Positions 13,766 through 22,131 of a stretch of 26,818 nucleotides of DNA are shown one piece after another (positions within the stretch are counted from its first letter, which is position 1; every line of letters begins with the position of its first letter). Under the pieces are notes generated by a model that was not told the DNA's origin, ran no database searches, and worked only from the letters and a program-made list of their open reading frames with translations. A program made the translations under genes and the position numbers. Source of the DNA: UBA9611 sp022570905 (GTDB lineage: Bacteria; Chloroflexota; Dehalococcoidia; Lucifugimonadales; UBA3495); the NCBI GenBank assembly GCA_022570905.1, contig JACZYV010000017.1, positions 1 through 26,818 on the forward strand, given 5' to 3'.

Positions 13766-14437
13766 ATGGCTGGCGTAGTAATTGTGATGGAAGCAACTGC
13801 AATCAACCGCTCCTTTCCCGGCATTTCTTGGAAGGCCTACCTGCTTGCCGCCGGAATATTGGGCACTTTAGTTCTGTATATCCTAGCCTGGGCATATCCG
13901 ACCTTCCCCGGAGATGAGGGGGCTTTGATTCGGATTCAGGCCCTTCGGAGCAGTTGGTTGGACGATACGGCGATGGGCTTTTCCAACCTGGGAATAACTT
14001 GGGTGTTCATACCTGGCGTAGCGGCCCTGGTTGGGGGCCTGGCGCTCGCCCGCCGCTATGCCGACGCTGCCATGGTTCTCGGAGGCTTGGCTGTTGTCGG
14101 GATCGGACACGGTCTGAAGACTCTAGTGGACCGGCCCCGGCCCGATTACTATATTCTTGAATCGTTGCCGTCCGGACTCAGCTTCCCCAGCGGCCACTCT
14201 CTCCTGGCGGTGATCTTGGGAGGGGTGCTCGTCTACTTCGTCGGGTTATGGGTGAAACCCCTGTTCCTGCGGCGGGCGATCCAGACCGTCCTTATCCTGG
14301 TGGTGATCGGCATGGGCGCGTCCCGGGTCTACTTGGGCGTGCACTGGCCTAGCGATGTGATTGGCTCCTATGTTTTGGGAGTGATGGCGCTGGTGGGTCT
14401 GGTCGGCCTTCGAAATGCGGTGGCAACCGCCCGGTAA
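13766..14437 (+). CDS. PAP2 family membrane phosphatase, copy 2
   Basis: The 223-residue integral membrane protein has a complete PAP2 signature: KTLVDRPRP (118-126), SFPSGHS (139-145, His144) and ASRVYLGVHWPSD (185-197, Arg187, His193, Asp197). Hydrophobic segments lie at about 24-44, 76-95, 102-116, 146-162, 171-184 and 200-216. It is a good candidate for a lipid phosphate or undecaprenyl pyrophosphate phosphatase. A second ATG at 13787 could be the true start, since neither has a clear ribosome site. Unlike copy 1 it keeps all catalytic positions. It lies upstream of the CvpA-family gene, which has its own promoter candidate. Confidence 0.9.
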   Translation: MAGVVIVMEATAINRSFPGISWKAYLLAAGILGTLVLYILAWAYPTFPGDEGALIRIQALRSSWLDDTAMGFSNLGITWVFIPGVAALVGGLALARRYADAAMVLGGLAVVGIGHGLKTLVDRPRPDYYILESLPSGLSFPSGHSLLAVILGGVLVYFVGLWVKPLFLRRAIQTVLILVVIGMGASRVYLGVHWPSDVIGSYVLGVMALVGLVGLRNAVATAR

Positions 14438-14463
14438 CCCCTTGGCCCCCTGGATTTCCCTCA

Positions 14464-14472
14464 TGCTACACT
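14464..14472 (+). promoter_or_regulatory. Extended -10 promoter candidate before the CvpA-family gene
   Basis: TGCTACACT (14464-14472) is an extended -10 element. TTGGCC at 14442-14447 could act as -35 but is 19 bp away. Initiation near 14480 gives a leader of about 30 nt. Confidence 0.4.
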
Positions 14473-14510
14473 CGGATCAGCCGTTATCCAGTGCCGCGCT
14501 ATGAGGGGTT

Positions 14511-15023
14511 ATGAACTGGATCGATATTGCAATTCTGGTCGTTTGGGGAATCACTGCTCTTTGGGGATTCTCCTCAGGCCTGTTGAAAATCTTGGTGCCC
14601 CTGGTCTCCCTGGTGATTGGCTTGGCGCTCTCCAGCCGCATCGGCGACTCGGTGGGGAGCATGTTCTCCGGAATCACTGACAACGAGAATGCCCAAACGG
14701 TGGCCGGCTTCATCCTGATCATGGTGGTGCTGTTCGTCGCGGGTGGGATCATCGGTTTCATGGCCAGTAAGGTGCTTGGGATAATTCCCCTCTTTGGCCT
14801 GGCCAACAGTTTAGCGGGGATGGCCGCTGGGTTGTTAGTTGGGTTCTTATTGCTTACTGGAGTCCTAACCGGCATACAAAGATTCCCGTTCCGGGACCTG
14901 GATAAGACCATTGATGAATCGGCTTTGGGCACTTTCTTGGCTGACAAATTTGACGTGGTGATCCGAGGGGTCAAGCTCATCCCCGGCGATTGGGACGATG
15001 AGCTGGATAAGCTGACCAATTGA
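14511..15023 (+). CDS. CvpA family membrane protein
   Basis: The 170-residue protein begins MNWIDIAILVVWGITALWGF, the typical CvpA start, and has four hydrophobic segments at about 5-22, 26-42, 65-88 and 98-121. A Gly-rich segment GFSSGLLKILVPLVSLVIG follows the first helix. The C-terminal 45 residues are hydrophilic and acidic. CvpA was named for colicin V production in E. coli, but the general role is envelope-related and unclear. GAGGGG lies before ATG 14511. The neighbouring PAP2 genes also act at the membrane. Confidence 0.85.
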   Translation: MNWIDIAILVVWGITALWGFSSGLLKILVPLVSLVIGLALSSRIGDSVGSMFSGITDNENAQTVAGFILIMVVLFVAGGIIGFMASKVLGIIPLFGLANSLAGMAAGLLVGFLLLTGVLTGIQRFPFRDLDKTIDESALGTFLADKFDVVIRGVKLIPGDWDDELDKLTN

Positions 15024-15080
15024 CGGCGCCTGCCAGCCCGGCAGATTTTCTTAGGCTCACGCATCCTATCTCGGCCTATG

Positions 15081-15089
15081 TGCTACTAT
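15081..15089 (+). promoter_or_regulatory. Extended -10 promoter candidate before the HNH gene
   Basis: TGCTACTAT (15081-15089) resembles an extended -10 element and is similar to the one before the CvpA-family gene. No -35 box is visible. A leader of about 115 nt would precede the GTG at 15212. Confidence 0.28.
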
Positions 15090-15211
15090 GTTTGCCAATA
15101 GGCTCCGAGCGTATTTGGCCCCCTAGCGGTTTCGGAGGGGACTTATGCGCCTGTGTGGTGGCCCCGGCGACGTCCGGGCGGGAACTTCCCCTAGCGCTCC
15201 CTTAAGGATCT

Positions 15212-15859
15212 GTGGAAGGAGCGTTTCCAGACGCGGTGCGGGAGGACCAACAGCCAGCCGACATGGTAAAGCAGGCGGAAATCGAACGATTAACGAAGAA
15301 CGGCGCTTCTGGAAATGGAGTTGCGGAGGCGGTGGACGTTGACGTTCTGATCCGTGCGCCGGTCTTGGTGTTGAACCTTAATTACGTTCCGGTGAACGTG
15401 TGCACCGTCCGCCGCGCTATCGTCCTGGTAACCAAGGCTAAGGCCGAGTTATTGGAGAACTACGAGGGTCAACTCCACACCGTGACACGGGTGATCGATG
15501 CACCCTCGGTTATCCGGTTGGCCTACATGGTCAAGCGGCCCTTTCTGCCCCGGAAGCTATCCAAGAAGGAAGTTTTCCTGCGGGACAAGTTCACCTGCCA
15601 GTACTGCGGCAAGAAGGCCCACGACCTAACTTTGGACCACGTGATACCCCGGCGGCAACATGGCGCTCACACCTGGGAAAACGTGGTGACGGCCTGCAAT
15701 AGGTGCAACCTCCACAAAGCGGGGCGCACCCCGGTTGAGGCGAAGATGCGGTTGGGTAAGACGCCGCGCGCTCCAGACCCCAACCCTTATCTAATACTCC
15801 AGAACAGGGTGATTCTGGACGATTGGAAGGTCTATATCCCCTGGTCGATCAGGGACTGA
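15212..15859 (+). CDS. HNH endonuclease
   Basis: The 215-residue protein has the block LIRAPVLVLNLNYVPVNVC (46-64) typical of a widespread stand-alone HNH family. The nuclease domain follows: structural zinc cysteines C129/C132 (CQYC) and C162/C165 (CNRC), and catalytic motif residues His143 in LDHVIPR, Asn157 in WENVVTAC and His168 in NLHK. The domain is intact. The biological target is unknown; this family is often chromosomal and not tied to phage or restriction loci. The N-terminus is uncertain: GTG 15212 has AAGGA only three bases away, and ATG 15263 would give 198 residues. Its stop is 4 bp from the stop of the convergent ricT gene. Confidence 0.88.
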   Translation: MEGAFPDAVREDQQPADMVKQAEIERLTKNGASGNGVAEAVDVDVLIRAPVLVLNLNYVPVNVCTVRRAIVLVTKAKAELLENYEGQLHTVTRVIDAPSVIRLAYMVKRPFLPRKLSKKEVFLRDKFTCQYCGKKAHDLTLDHVIPRRQHGAHTWENVVTACNRCNLHKAGRTPVEAKMRLGKTPRAPDPNPYLILQNRVILDDWKVYIPWSIRD

Positions 15860-15863
15860 GAAA

Positions 15864-16679
15864 TCAATTGCGGGACGGTTGGCCCCTGGTGATTTCGGCC
15901 AGGGGCAGTTCCAGTACCCGGTCATCGTCATAGCGCACCGATACAGTTTCCTTCAGCCGGTGTCCTACTATCACCGTGGCCGCCCCGTTGGGAGTCCCCA
16001 CCGATTCTCCAATCTTGGGCAACGCCCGGTTTATCTGCCGGTATTGTTCGTACTCAAAGCGGAGACAGCAGCGCAGCCTGCCGCAGGCGCCGGCCAGGCC
16101 ATCAGCGCTGATGGGTAGGGCCTGCTCCTTGGCCATCCGCACCGAGATGGACTCGAACTTGGTGATCCACCGCACGCAGCACAGTGTCATGCCGCAGCGG
16201 CCCAGGCCTCCGGTCAACTTCGCAACGTCCCGGTCGCCGACCTGGCGCAGTTCCACCCGGCCCCCGGTGGCCGAACTTAATGCGCGGAGCAGGGGGCGGA
16301 AGTCCACCCGTCCTTCGGCGCCAAATGTCACCACCATGCGGGAGCGGTCGAAGGTGTAGTGAGCGTCCACTATCTTCATTGGGATGTTCAGTTCCCTGGC
16401 CTTGGTGCGGGCAATCTTGAAGACATTCTCCTCCGATTCGCGGTTCTGCTGTAGGCGGCCCAAGTCTCCGGCGGTGGCCCGGCGCACCACGCGGAGCGAC
16501 GGCTCTATTTCCGGTTGTGACGCTATCAGCTCGACGGCATCCCGGCAGACCCACGCCAGCTCTTGCGATTTTTCCAGTTGCAAGACGACGTAGCTCTTCA
16601 TCGGCAGAGAAAAATCGCCGGCGATGGCGTAGGTCACCGGATCGGCCTCCCTCCAGCGGAGACCCACCACGCGGGTCAT
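15864..16679 (-). CDS. ricT: PSP1-domain protein, RicT/YaaT type
   Basis: The 271-residue protein matches the PSP1 C-terminal domain family. The characteristic Cys cluster is GRCGMTLCC (160-168: C162, C167, C168) with GACGRLRCC (197-205: C199, C204, C205). In Bacillus RicT, cysteines of this region bind an iron-sulfur cluster in the RicA-RicF-RicT complex, which affects RNase Y-dependent mRNA processing, sporulation and competence. Partners are not encoded in this window. The ATG at 16679 overlaps the holB stop in ATGA, so the two are translationally coupled. The holB-ricT order matches Firmicutes (holB-yaaT), which supports the call. It converges with the HNH gene. Confidence 0.88.
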   Translation of the reverse strand: MTRVVGLRWREADPVTYAIAGDFSLPMKSYVVLQLEKSQELAWVCRDAVELIASQPEIEPSLRVVRRATAGDLGRLQQNRESEENVFKIARTKARELNIPMKIVDAHYTFDRSRMVVTFGAEGRVDFRPLLRALSSATGGRVELRQVGDRDVAKLTGGLGRCGMTLCCVRWITKFESISVRMAKEQALPISADGLAGACGRLRCCLRFEYEQYRQINRALPKIGESVGTPNGAATVIVGHRLKETVSVRYDDDRVLELPLAEITRGQPSRN

Positions 16680-17695
16680 ACTTGACCTGCTTCGATCGGT
16701 AGATTCAGCATCATTACTTCCATCGCCAAACGGGGGTTGACGTTGCTATCTAGGTTCGACAAGGTCTGCATCAGGCGGTTGATGAACTGCACGATCTCTG
16801 CCGTGCTCAGGCCCGACGCCTGGTTCCTCAATGAATCCGAGTAGTCCGCATTATGCAGGAATTCCTCCGCTCCCTCTTTGATCAGGAGGAGGTCTCGCCA
16901 CCAACGAAGCCAAAGGGCCAGCAGGTCCTTGGCCGCGTCACGGTCGCTTCCAAATAGAGTGGCAATTTCGTTGGCGTAGGTGAACCGGGTTTCCAACCCT
17001 GCATCCAGGGTCTCTTGCATCTTTTCCAAGTCGGCCTGCCGCTGCTCCAGCACCTGGGCGTCGTCTAAAGCGCCGATGGCCCAGCCCAGGCATCCCCGGG
17101 ACAGCCGGAACAAATGTTCCGCCTGTTCAGGCGTCGTTTGGTGGCCGGATACCAGCCGTTGGACCATCGCATCCCTTGATAGCGGGACCAAAACCATGCT
17201 TTGGCAGCGCGAGCGAATGGTGGGCAGCACGGCGCCTTCATTGGCCGTAAGCAGCAGGAACATGACCTGCGGGGGTGGTTCTTCCAGCGTTTTCAACAAT
17301 GCGTTCGCTGCATCGTCGCTCATCGATTCCGCGCCGTCAATGATCACCACGCTGGATGACCCCTCATATGGGTTCAGGCTCACCCGGTGTATCAATTCTT
17401 TGATGGCGTCTATGCCGATCACGGTTTTTGGCGACCGGCCTTCTTCACCCTGACCGGGAATAAGGATCGATATGTCGGCGTGAAGCCCCGCGGCGATCCT
17501 GGTGCACTGAGTGCAGGTACCGCAGGGCGCCCCTGGTCCCTCCAAACAGTTCACGGCCTGAGACAGATTAATAGCCATTGCCATCTTGCCCACATGCGGC
17601 GGGCCACTGAGCAGATAGGCGTGGGACTGCCTTCGCTGCTGCAGGGTGGGCTCAAGCCGCTTGAGCAAATGGTCTTGGCCGAAGATGGTCCACAT
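16676..17695 (-). CDS. holB: DNA polymerase III subunit delta prime
   Basis: The 339-residue clamp-loader protein starts MWTIFGQDHLLKRL and has a P-loop-like GPPHVGKM (31-38), four zinc cysteines (C50, C58, C61, C64), the Walker B-like SVVIIDGAESM (115-125), LLKTLEEPP (133-141) and the SRC motif (162-164). Met replaces the usual Ser/Thr after the P-loop Lys, which fits a delta-prime subunit that does not need to hydrolyse ATP. The length suits delta prime rather than DnaX. The gene follows lysA by 67 bp and overlaps ricT by 4 bp, so lysA-holB-ricT probably form one transcript. The ribosome site before ATG 17695 is weak. Confidence 0.92.
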   Translation of the reverse strand: MWTIFGQDHLLKRLEPTLQQRRQSHAYLLSGPPHVGKMAMAINLSQAVNCLEGPGAPCGTCTQCTRIAAGLHADISILIPGQGEEGRSPKTVIGIDAIKELIHRVSLNPYEGSSSVVIIDGAESMSDDAANALLKTLEEPPPQVMFLLLTANEGAVLPTIRSRCQSMVLVPLSRDAMVQRLVSGHQTTPEQAEHLFRLSRGCLGWAIGALDDAQVLEQRQADLEKMQETLDAGLETRFTYANEIATLFGSDRDAAKDLLALWLRWWRDLLLIKEGAEEFLHNADYSDSLRNQASGLSTAEIVQFINRLMQTLSNLDSNVNPRLAMEVMMLNLPIEAGQV

Positions 17696-17762
17696 AAAAA
17701 CCTGTATTTCAAATTGATGAAATGGGTGGCGCCTTGCCGGGGTCGAAAATCAGGCCGCGGGT

Positions 17763-19070
17763 TTAAACCACGTCACAATGCATCATGTCTTGGTAGCTCT
17801 CTCTCCTGCGGATCAGACGGCTCTTCCCGTCTTTCACCAAGACCATGGGCGGGCGGGGATTCAAGTTGTAGTTGCTGGCCATGGAGGGGCAGTAAGCCCC
17901 CGTCGCGGGGATGGCGAGAAGGTCTCCCGATTCCAACTCCGGCAGCATTATATCGGAGGCTAACAGATCTCCTGATTCGCAATATTTGCCGGCGATGGTA
18001 ACTTTCTCGGTACCTTCGCGGTCGGCCTTATTGGCGGCGACCACTTCATATTCCGCCTGGTAGAGGGCGGGCCGGATGTTGTCTCCCATGCCGCCATCGA
18101 CACTGACGAATTTCCGCACACCAGGCACGTCTTTGATGGCCCCGATGCGGTACAGGGCTACGCCGGCGGGGCCGATGATGGCCCTGCCAGGCTCGATGAC
18201 CAGGAAAGGAAGTTCCATGCCCAGGTCCTGGCATGTCTCAGTCATGGTGGACACGATGGCCTCCGCGTAGGCGGAAACTGGGGGAGGATCATCCCCTCGC
18301 GTGTACCCGATGGCGAACCCCCCACCGGGGCTGAAACGCTGCATCTCAAGCCCTTCTTCGCGAAATTCGGCGGCGAATCTCAGCACCAGGTCCGTGGCCA
18401 CACGGTACGGTTCCAATTCGAAGATGGGCGAGCCCAGATGGAAGTGCAGCCCGTGCAGGTTCAAGTTTTTGGCCGCCAGTCCCATGCGGACCGCTTCCGC
18501 CGCATGGCCGGTCTGGATCGAAAACCCGAATTTTGAATCCAGGACGCCGGTGGTGGTGTACACATGGGTGTGTGGGTCGACACCGGGGGAGACCCTGATC
18601 AGGATGTCCTGGGTCTTGCCCGCCTCCCCGGCCAATCGGTCCAGAAGCTGTATCTCATAGAAACTGTCCACGACCACCCAGCCGATGGAATGCTCCAGCG
18701 CTTCCGTTAATTCTTGAGGGGTCTTGTTGTTCCCGTGAAAATAGACCTCGTCCATGGGAATCCCGGCGCTGATGGTCATGGCCAATTCGCCGCCGGAAAC
18801 CACGTCGAACCCCATGCCCTCTTCTAGAAACAGCTTGGCCAAAGCCGGGTTGATATAGGCTTTGCAGGCGTAGCTGACATTGGTGGCCGGGTGCAGCTTG
18901 CGGAACTCATCGATGAAGGTGCGGCAGCGGGCCCGCAGGGTGGTTTCGTCCAGTATGTACACCGGGGTGCCGTACTCGCCGGCCAGGTCGGTTGCCCGGC
19001 ACCCGCCCAAGACCAACTGGCCTTGGGAGTCGACTTCAGCGGTATCGGGGAAAATGCTCTGTGGGAACAT
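17763..19070 (-). CDS. lysA: Diaminopimelate decarboxylase
   Basis: The enzyme removes the carboxyl of meso-diaminopimelate to give L-lysine, using PLP. With the start at ATG 19070 (AAGGA five bases upstream) it has 435 residues. The PLP Lys is K70 in SYACKAYINPAL. HGLHFHLGSP, SPGGGFAIGYT (glycine loop), VIEPGRAIIGPAG and the second-subunit motif GKYCESGDLLA with the active-site Cys follow in the family order, and GAYCPSMASNYN is near the end. Earlier in-frame starts (ATG 19076, TTG 19085) are less well placed. A minus-strand promoter candidate lies at 19158-19186. No lysine riboswitch is visible in the short leader. Confidence 0.95.
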   Translation of the reverse strand: MFPQSIFPDTAEVDSQGQLVLGGCRATDLAGEYGTPVYILDETTLRARCRTFIDEFRKLHPATNVSYACKAYINPALAKLFLEEGMGFDVVSGGELAMTISAGIPMDEVYFHGNNKTPQELTEALEHSIGWVVVDSFYEIQLLDRLAGEAGKTQDILIRVSPGVDPHTHVYTTTGVLDSKFGFSIQTGHAAEAVRMGLAAKNLNLHGLHFHLGSPIFELEPYRVATDLVLRFAAEFREEGLEMQRFSPGGGFAIGYTRGDDPPPVSAYAEAIVSTMTETCQDLGMELPFLVIEPGRAIIGPAGVALYRIGAIKDVPGVRKFVSVDGGMGDNIRPALYQAEYEVVAANKADREGTEKVTIAGKYCESGDLLASDIMLPELESGDLLAIPATGAYCPSMASNYNLNPRPPMVLVKDGKSRLIRRRESYQDMMHCDVV

Positions 19071-19157
19071 CGTCATCCTTAGCAAGAAACCTTGTTACAA
19101 GCCAGCGGGGTTATTGGCCGCCGGTTGACCAGTTTTCATTATCCAGGCGTTAACCAA

Positions 19158-19186
19158 ATGATATTGCCAGCCTAGAGATTGTGCAA
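19158..19186 (-). promoter_or_regulatory. Candidate promoter of lysA-holB-ricT
   Basis: The minus strand reads TTGCAC (19186-19181), 17 bp, TATCAT (19163-19158). The -10 matches 5 of 6. Transcription from about 19151 gives an 80-nt leader. It is back to back with the molybdenum hydroxylase promoter. Confidence 0.5.
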
Positions 19187-19209
19187 CCGGCGTTGTGAAT
19201 CCAGGCCCG

Positions 19210-19238
19210 TTGACGGCGTATCTGACCGAGTATATACT
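19210..19238 (+). promoter_or_regulatory. Sigma-70-type promoter of the molybdenum hydroxylase operon
   Basis: TTGACG (19210-19215), 17 bp, TATACT (19233-19238): 5 of 6 matches in each box. The start near 19245 precedes TTG 19309 by about 64 nt. It rules out the in-frame ATG at 19195 as the start of the first gene. Confidence 0.7.
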
Positions 19239-19308
19239 CTGGACACTTCGGCCATCTGAGCCTAATCCACGCCTGGTCAACCGCTATTCACCAGGCAAGG
19301 GAGCTATC

Positions 19309-19773
19309 TTGAATATTCAAGTAACGGTGAATGGCAAAACCCATGAAAAGGAAGTGGACCCTCGTTTGCTCCTGGTCCATTTCCTTAGAGAGGACCTGGG
19401 ATTGACCGGGACCAAGATCGGGTGCGACACGAGTCAATGCGGCGCCTGCGTGGTGAAGATGGACGGCGTTACGGTGAAGTCCTGCACCTGCCTGGCGGTC
19501 CAGGCCAACGGCAGCGAGATCACCACCATCGAGGGCGTGGCGCCGATCGGCGAATTGCACCCGGTGCAAGAGGCGTTCTGGGAGAAACATGGCCTCCAAT
19601 GCGGCTACTGCACCGCCGGAATGATCATGACCACCATAGAGCTGATTGAAAAGAACCCTGATCCCACTGATGACCAGGTGCGTCAGGGACTGAAGGGCAA
19701 CATCTGCCGCTGCACGGGGTATCAAAACATAGTTCGGGCCGTTCTGGCGGCTGCGGAAGCCAAGAGGAGCTAA
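19309..19773 (+). CDS. (2Fe-2S)-binding subunit of a xanthine dehydrogenase/CO dehydrogenase family enzyme
   Basis: This 154-residue subunit carries two [2Fe-2S] sites. The plant-ferredoxin-type site is GCDTSQCGACVVKMDG followed by the fourth Cys in VKSC, and the C-terminal helical site is GLQCGYCTAGM with GNICRCTGYQNIV. It passes electrons from the molybdenum subunit to the FAD subunit, both encoded next. The start is TTG 19309, with AGGGAG at 19298-19303; the open frame extends further upstream but across the promoter. The length agrees with CoxS-like subunits. It is the first gene of a small-large-medium operon; the large-subunit gene starts 3 bp after its stop. Confidence 0.93.
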   Translation: MNIQVTVNGKTHEKEVDPRLLLVHFLREDLGLTGTKIGCDTSQCGACVVKMDGVTVKSCTCLAVQANGSEITTIEGVAPIGELHPVQEAFWEKHGLQCGYCTAGMIMTTIELIEKNPDPTDDQVRQGLKGNICRCTGYQNIVRAVLAAAEAKRS

Positions 19774-19776
19774 GCC

Positions 19777-22128
19777 ATGACGACTAGAATATTTGGCTCG
19801 GGCATCCGCCGCCGTGAGGACCCTCGGCTGATCACCGGCGCCGCCACATACACCGATGACGTGAAACTGCCAGGGATGGTCCATGCGGCGATGCTGCGCA
19901 GTCCCCATGCCCACGCAAAGATCAACGGCATCGACACCAGCGCGGCCGCCGAAGCGCCGGGGGTGCTGGCGGTCTACACGGGCGCCGACACCGACGGCGT
20001 GCTGAACCCCATCCCATGCGCCTGGCTCCCGCCCGATTGCGACATCAAGGCGGTAGACCACCCGGCCATCGCCAAGGACGTGGTCCGCTATCAGGGCGAC
20101 GCCGTGGCGGTGGTGGTGGCCGAGAACCGTTACCAGGCGGAAGACGCCCTGGAACTGATCAAAGTGGACTATGAGATTCTTCCCGTCGTGGTCAATCCTG
20201 AGGCTGCGATGCAGCCGGGAGCGCCCCAATTGCACGAGGACGCCCCCAACAATCAGGCGTTCCACTGGGTGGCCGCGGGCGGCGACACCGACGCGGCCTT
20301 CGCCGATGCCGATGTCATCGTGAAAGACACCATCGTTCAACAGAGATTGATCCCCCACGCCATTGAGCCCCGTTCGGCGGTGGCTAACTGGACGGCCGCC
20401 ATGGGCGAGTTGACGCTGTGGAGCACCAGCCAGAACCCCCATATCGTCCGGTTCTTAGGGTCTCTGGTAACCGGTATACCCGAGCACAAGATACGGGTCA
20501 TCGCCACGGAAGTGGGGGGCGGGTTCGGCAGCAAGATCGCCATGTACGCCGACGAGATGATTATCACCTACTGCTCCATGCAATTGAACCGTCCCGTGAA
20601 ATGGACCGCCACCCGCTCCGAGGGCTTCCAGGCGACGATCCACGGCCGCGACCACGTCCAACATGTGGAGATGGCCGCCACCCGCGAGGGGAAGATCACC
20701 GGCATCCGGTCGGTGGTCTACGCCGGCATGGGCGCCTATCTGTCCACGGCCGGCCCCGGCGTCCCGACCATCCTTCACGGCCTGATCTACAGCGGCCCCT
20801 ACGACATCGGAGCAACCAAGGCCGACATCTATGGGGTGTTCAACAACGCAACCCCGGTGGACGCCTACCGCGGCGCCGGCCGTCCTGAAGCCACCTTCCT
20901 GATCGAACGCTTGGTCGACCTGCTGGCGGTGGAACTGGGGACCGACCCGGTGGAACTGCGGCGGAAGAACCTGATCCCCAAGTTTGAAGACGGGCACGAT
21001 GTCCCCAGCGGCATCACCTACGACAGCGGTGACTACGAGCCGCTGTTGAACATGGTGTTGGGCCATGTGGACTACCAGGCCCTCCGGCAAGAGCAGGCCC
21101 GCATGCGGGAGCACGGCCAGTACATGGGCATCGGCGTCACCTGTTACACCGAGATCTGCGGCCTGGGCCCCTCCCAGGTGGCCGGCGCGGTCGGGTTCGG
21201 CGGCGGCCTGTGGGAGAGCGCCATCGTGCGCTTCCACCCCACCGGCAAGGTGAATGCCTACATCGGCACCGCGCCCCACGGACAGGGAGAGGAGACCACC
21301 TTCGCCCAGATAATATCGGATGAACTTGGCGTTGACGTGGACGATATCGGCATCATTCACGGCGACACCAGCAACACCCCCATGGGCTGGGGCACCTACG
21401 GCAGCCGCACCACGGCGGTGGGAGGCGCGGCCATCGTGCTGGCGGCCCGCAAAATCAAGGAGAAGGCCCGCTTGCTGGCCGCCCACCTGTTGGAAGCGGC
21501 CGAGGCGGACGTGGAGTACGAGAACGGCAAGTTCTTCGTCAAGGGCTCGCCGGACCAGAGCAAGACCATTCAGGAGATAGCCACCATGGCCAACGTGGCC
21601 TGGAACATGCCCGAGGGCATGGAGCCCGGCCTTGAGGCCTCAGCGTTCTACGACCCGCCCAACTTCGTCTACCCCTTCGGCACCCATCTGGCGGTGGTGG
21701 AGGTAGACCCCGACAACGGGAATATCGAGGTCAAACGCTACGTGGCTGGTGACGACTGCGGCCCCCAGATCAATCCGATGATCGTCGAGGGACAGATCCA
21801 CGGCGGCGTGGTGCACGGCGCGGGCCAGGCCCTCTGGGAAGGGGTGATCTACGACGAAAACGGCCAACTGTTGACCGGCTCGATGACCGACTACGCCCTG
21901 CCCCGAGCCCATATGTTCCCGGATTTGGAGATCCTTAGCACCGTCACCCCGTCGCCCCACAACCCACTGGGCGTGAAGGGCATCGGTGAAACGGGGACTA
22001 TCGCCTCTACCGTCACCATCTACAACGCGGTGATCGACGCCCTGCGGCCTCTGGGTGTCACCCACTTAGATATGCCGCTAACCCCGGAAAAAGTCTGGCA
22101 GGCCATCCGCCAAGCACAGGGGAGCTAA
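19777..22128 (+). CDS. Molybdopterin-binding large subunit, form II CO dehydrogenase-like
   Basis: The 783-residue large subunit of a molybdenum hydroxylase shows GSGIRRREDPRLITGAATYT at the N-terminus, VGGGFGSK (246-253), the active-site loop AYRGAGRPE (363-371), PHGQGEETTFAQI and the catalytic Glu738 in KGIGETGTI. Form I (true aerobic) CO dehydrogenases have AYxCSFR in that loop; AYRGAGR marks form II, for which CO oxidation is not generally shown. The substrate could be an aldehyde, N-heterocycle or other compound. It has the bound molybdenum cofactor and works as a dimer of LMS trimers by family. The FAD-subunit gene starts 3 bp after its stop. No CoxD/E/F or MobA-like maturation gene is next to it. 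Confidence 0.93.
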   Translation: MTTRIFGSGIRRREDPRLITGAATYTDDVKLPGMVHAAMLRSPHAHAKINGIDTSAAAEAPGVLAVYTGADTDGVLNPIPCAWLPPDCDIKAVDHPAIAKDVVRYQGDAVAVVVAENRYQAEDALELIKVDYEILPVVVNPEAAMQPGAPQLHEDAPNNQAFHWVAAGGDTDAAFADADVIVKDTIVQQRLIPHAIEPRSAVANWTAAMGELTLWSTSQNPHIVRFLGSLVTGIPEHKIRVIATEVGGGFGSKIAMYADEMIITYCSMQLNRPVKWTATRSEGFQATIHGRDHVQHVEMAATREGKITGIRSVVYAGMGAYLSTAGPGVPTILHGLIYSGPYDIGATKADIYGVFNNATPVDAYRGAGRPEATFLIERLVDLLAVELGTDPVELRRKNLIPKFEDGHDVPSGITYDSGDYEPLLNMVLGHVDYQALRQEQARMREHGQYMGIGVTCYTEICGLGPSQVAGAVGFGGGLWESAIVRFHPTGKVNAYIGTAPHGQGEETTFAQIISDELGVDVDDIGIIHGDTSNTPMGWGTYGSRTTAVGGAAIVLAARKIKEKARLLAAHLLEAAEADVEYENGKFFVKGSPDQSKTIQEIATMANVAWNMPEGMEPGLEASAFYDPPNFVYPFGTHLAVVEVDPDNGNIEVKRYVAGDDCGPQINPMIVEGQIHGGVVHGAGQALWEGVIYDENGQLLTGSMTDYALPRAHMFPDLEILSTVTPSPHNPLGVKGIGETGTIASTVTIYNAVIDALRPLGVTHLDMPLTPEKVWQAIRQAQGS

Positions 22129-22131
22129 ACG

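Noticed and set aside
15882..15906. GCCCCTGG/CCAGGGGC inverted repeat near the convergent HNH and ricT ends
   Set aside because: It lies inside the ricT coding region and has no T run, so a terminator call is not supported.
19071..19308. Possible lysine riboswitch upstream of lysA
   Set aside because: The leader is only about 80 nt and shows none of the conserved L-box elements; short hairpins such as CTTG/CAAG are not enough.
19777..22128. True aerobic (form I) CO dehydrogenase
   Set aside because: The active-site loop is AYRGAGR, not AYxCSFR, and the gene order is small-large-medium.
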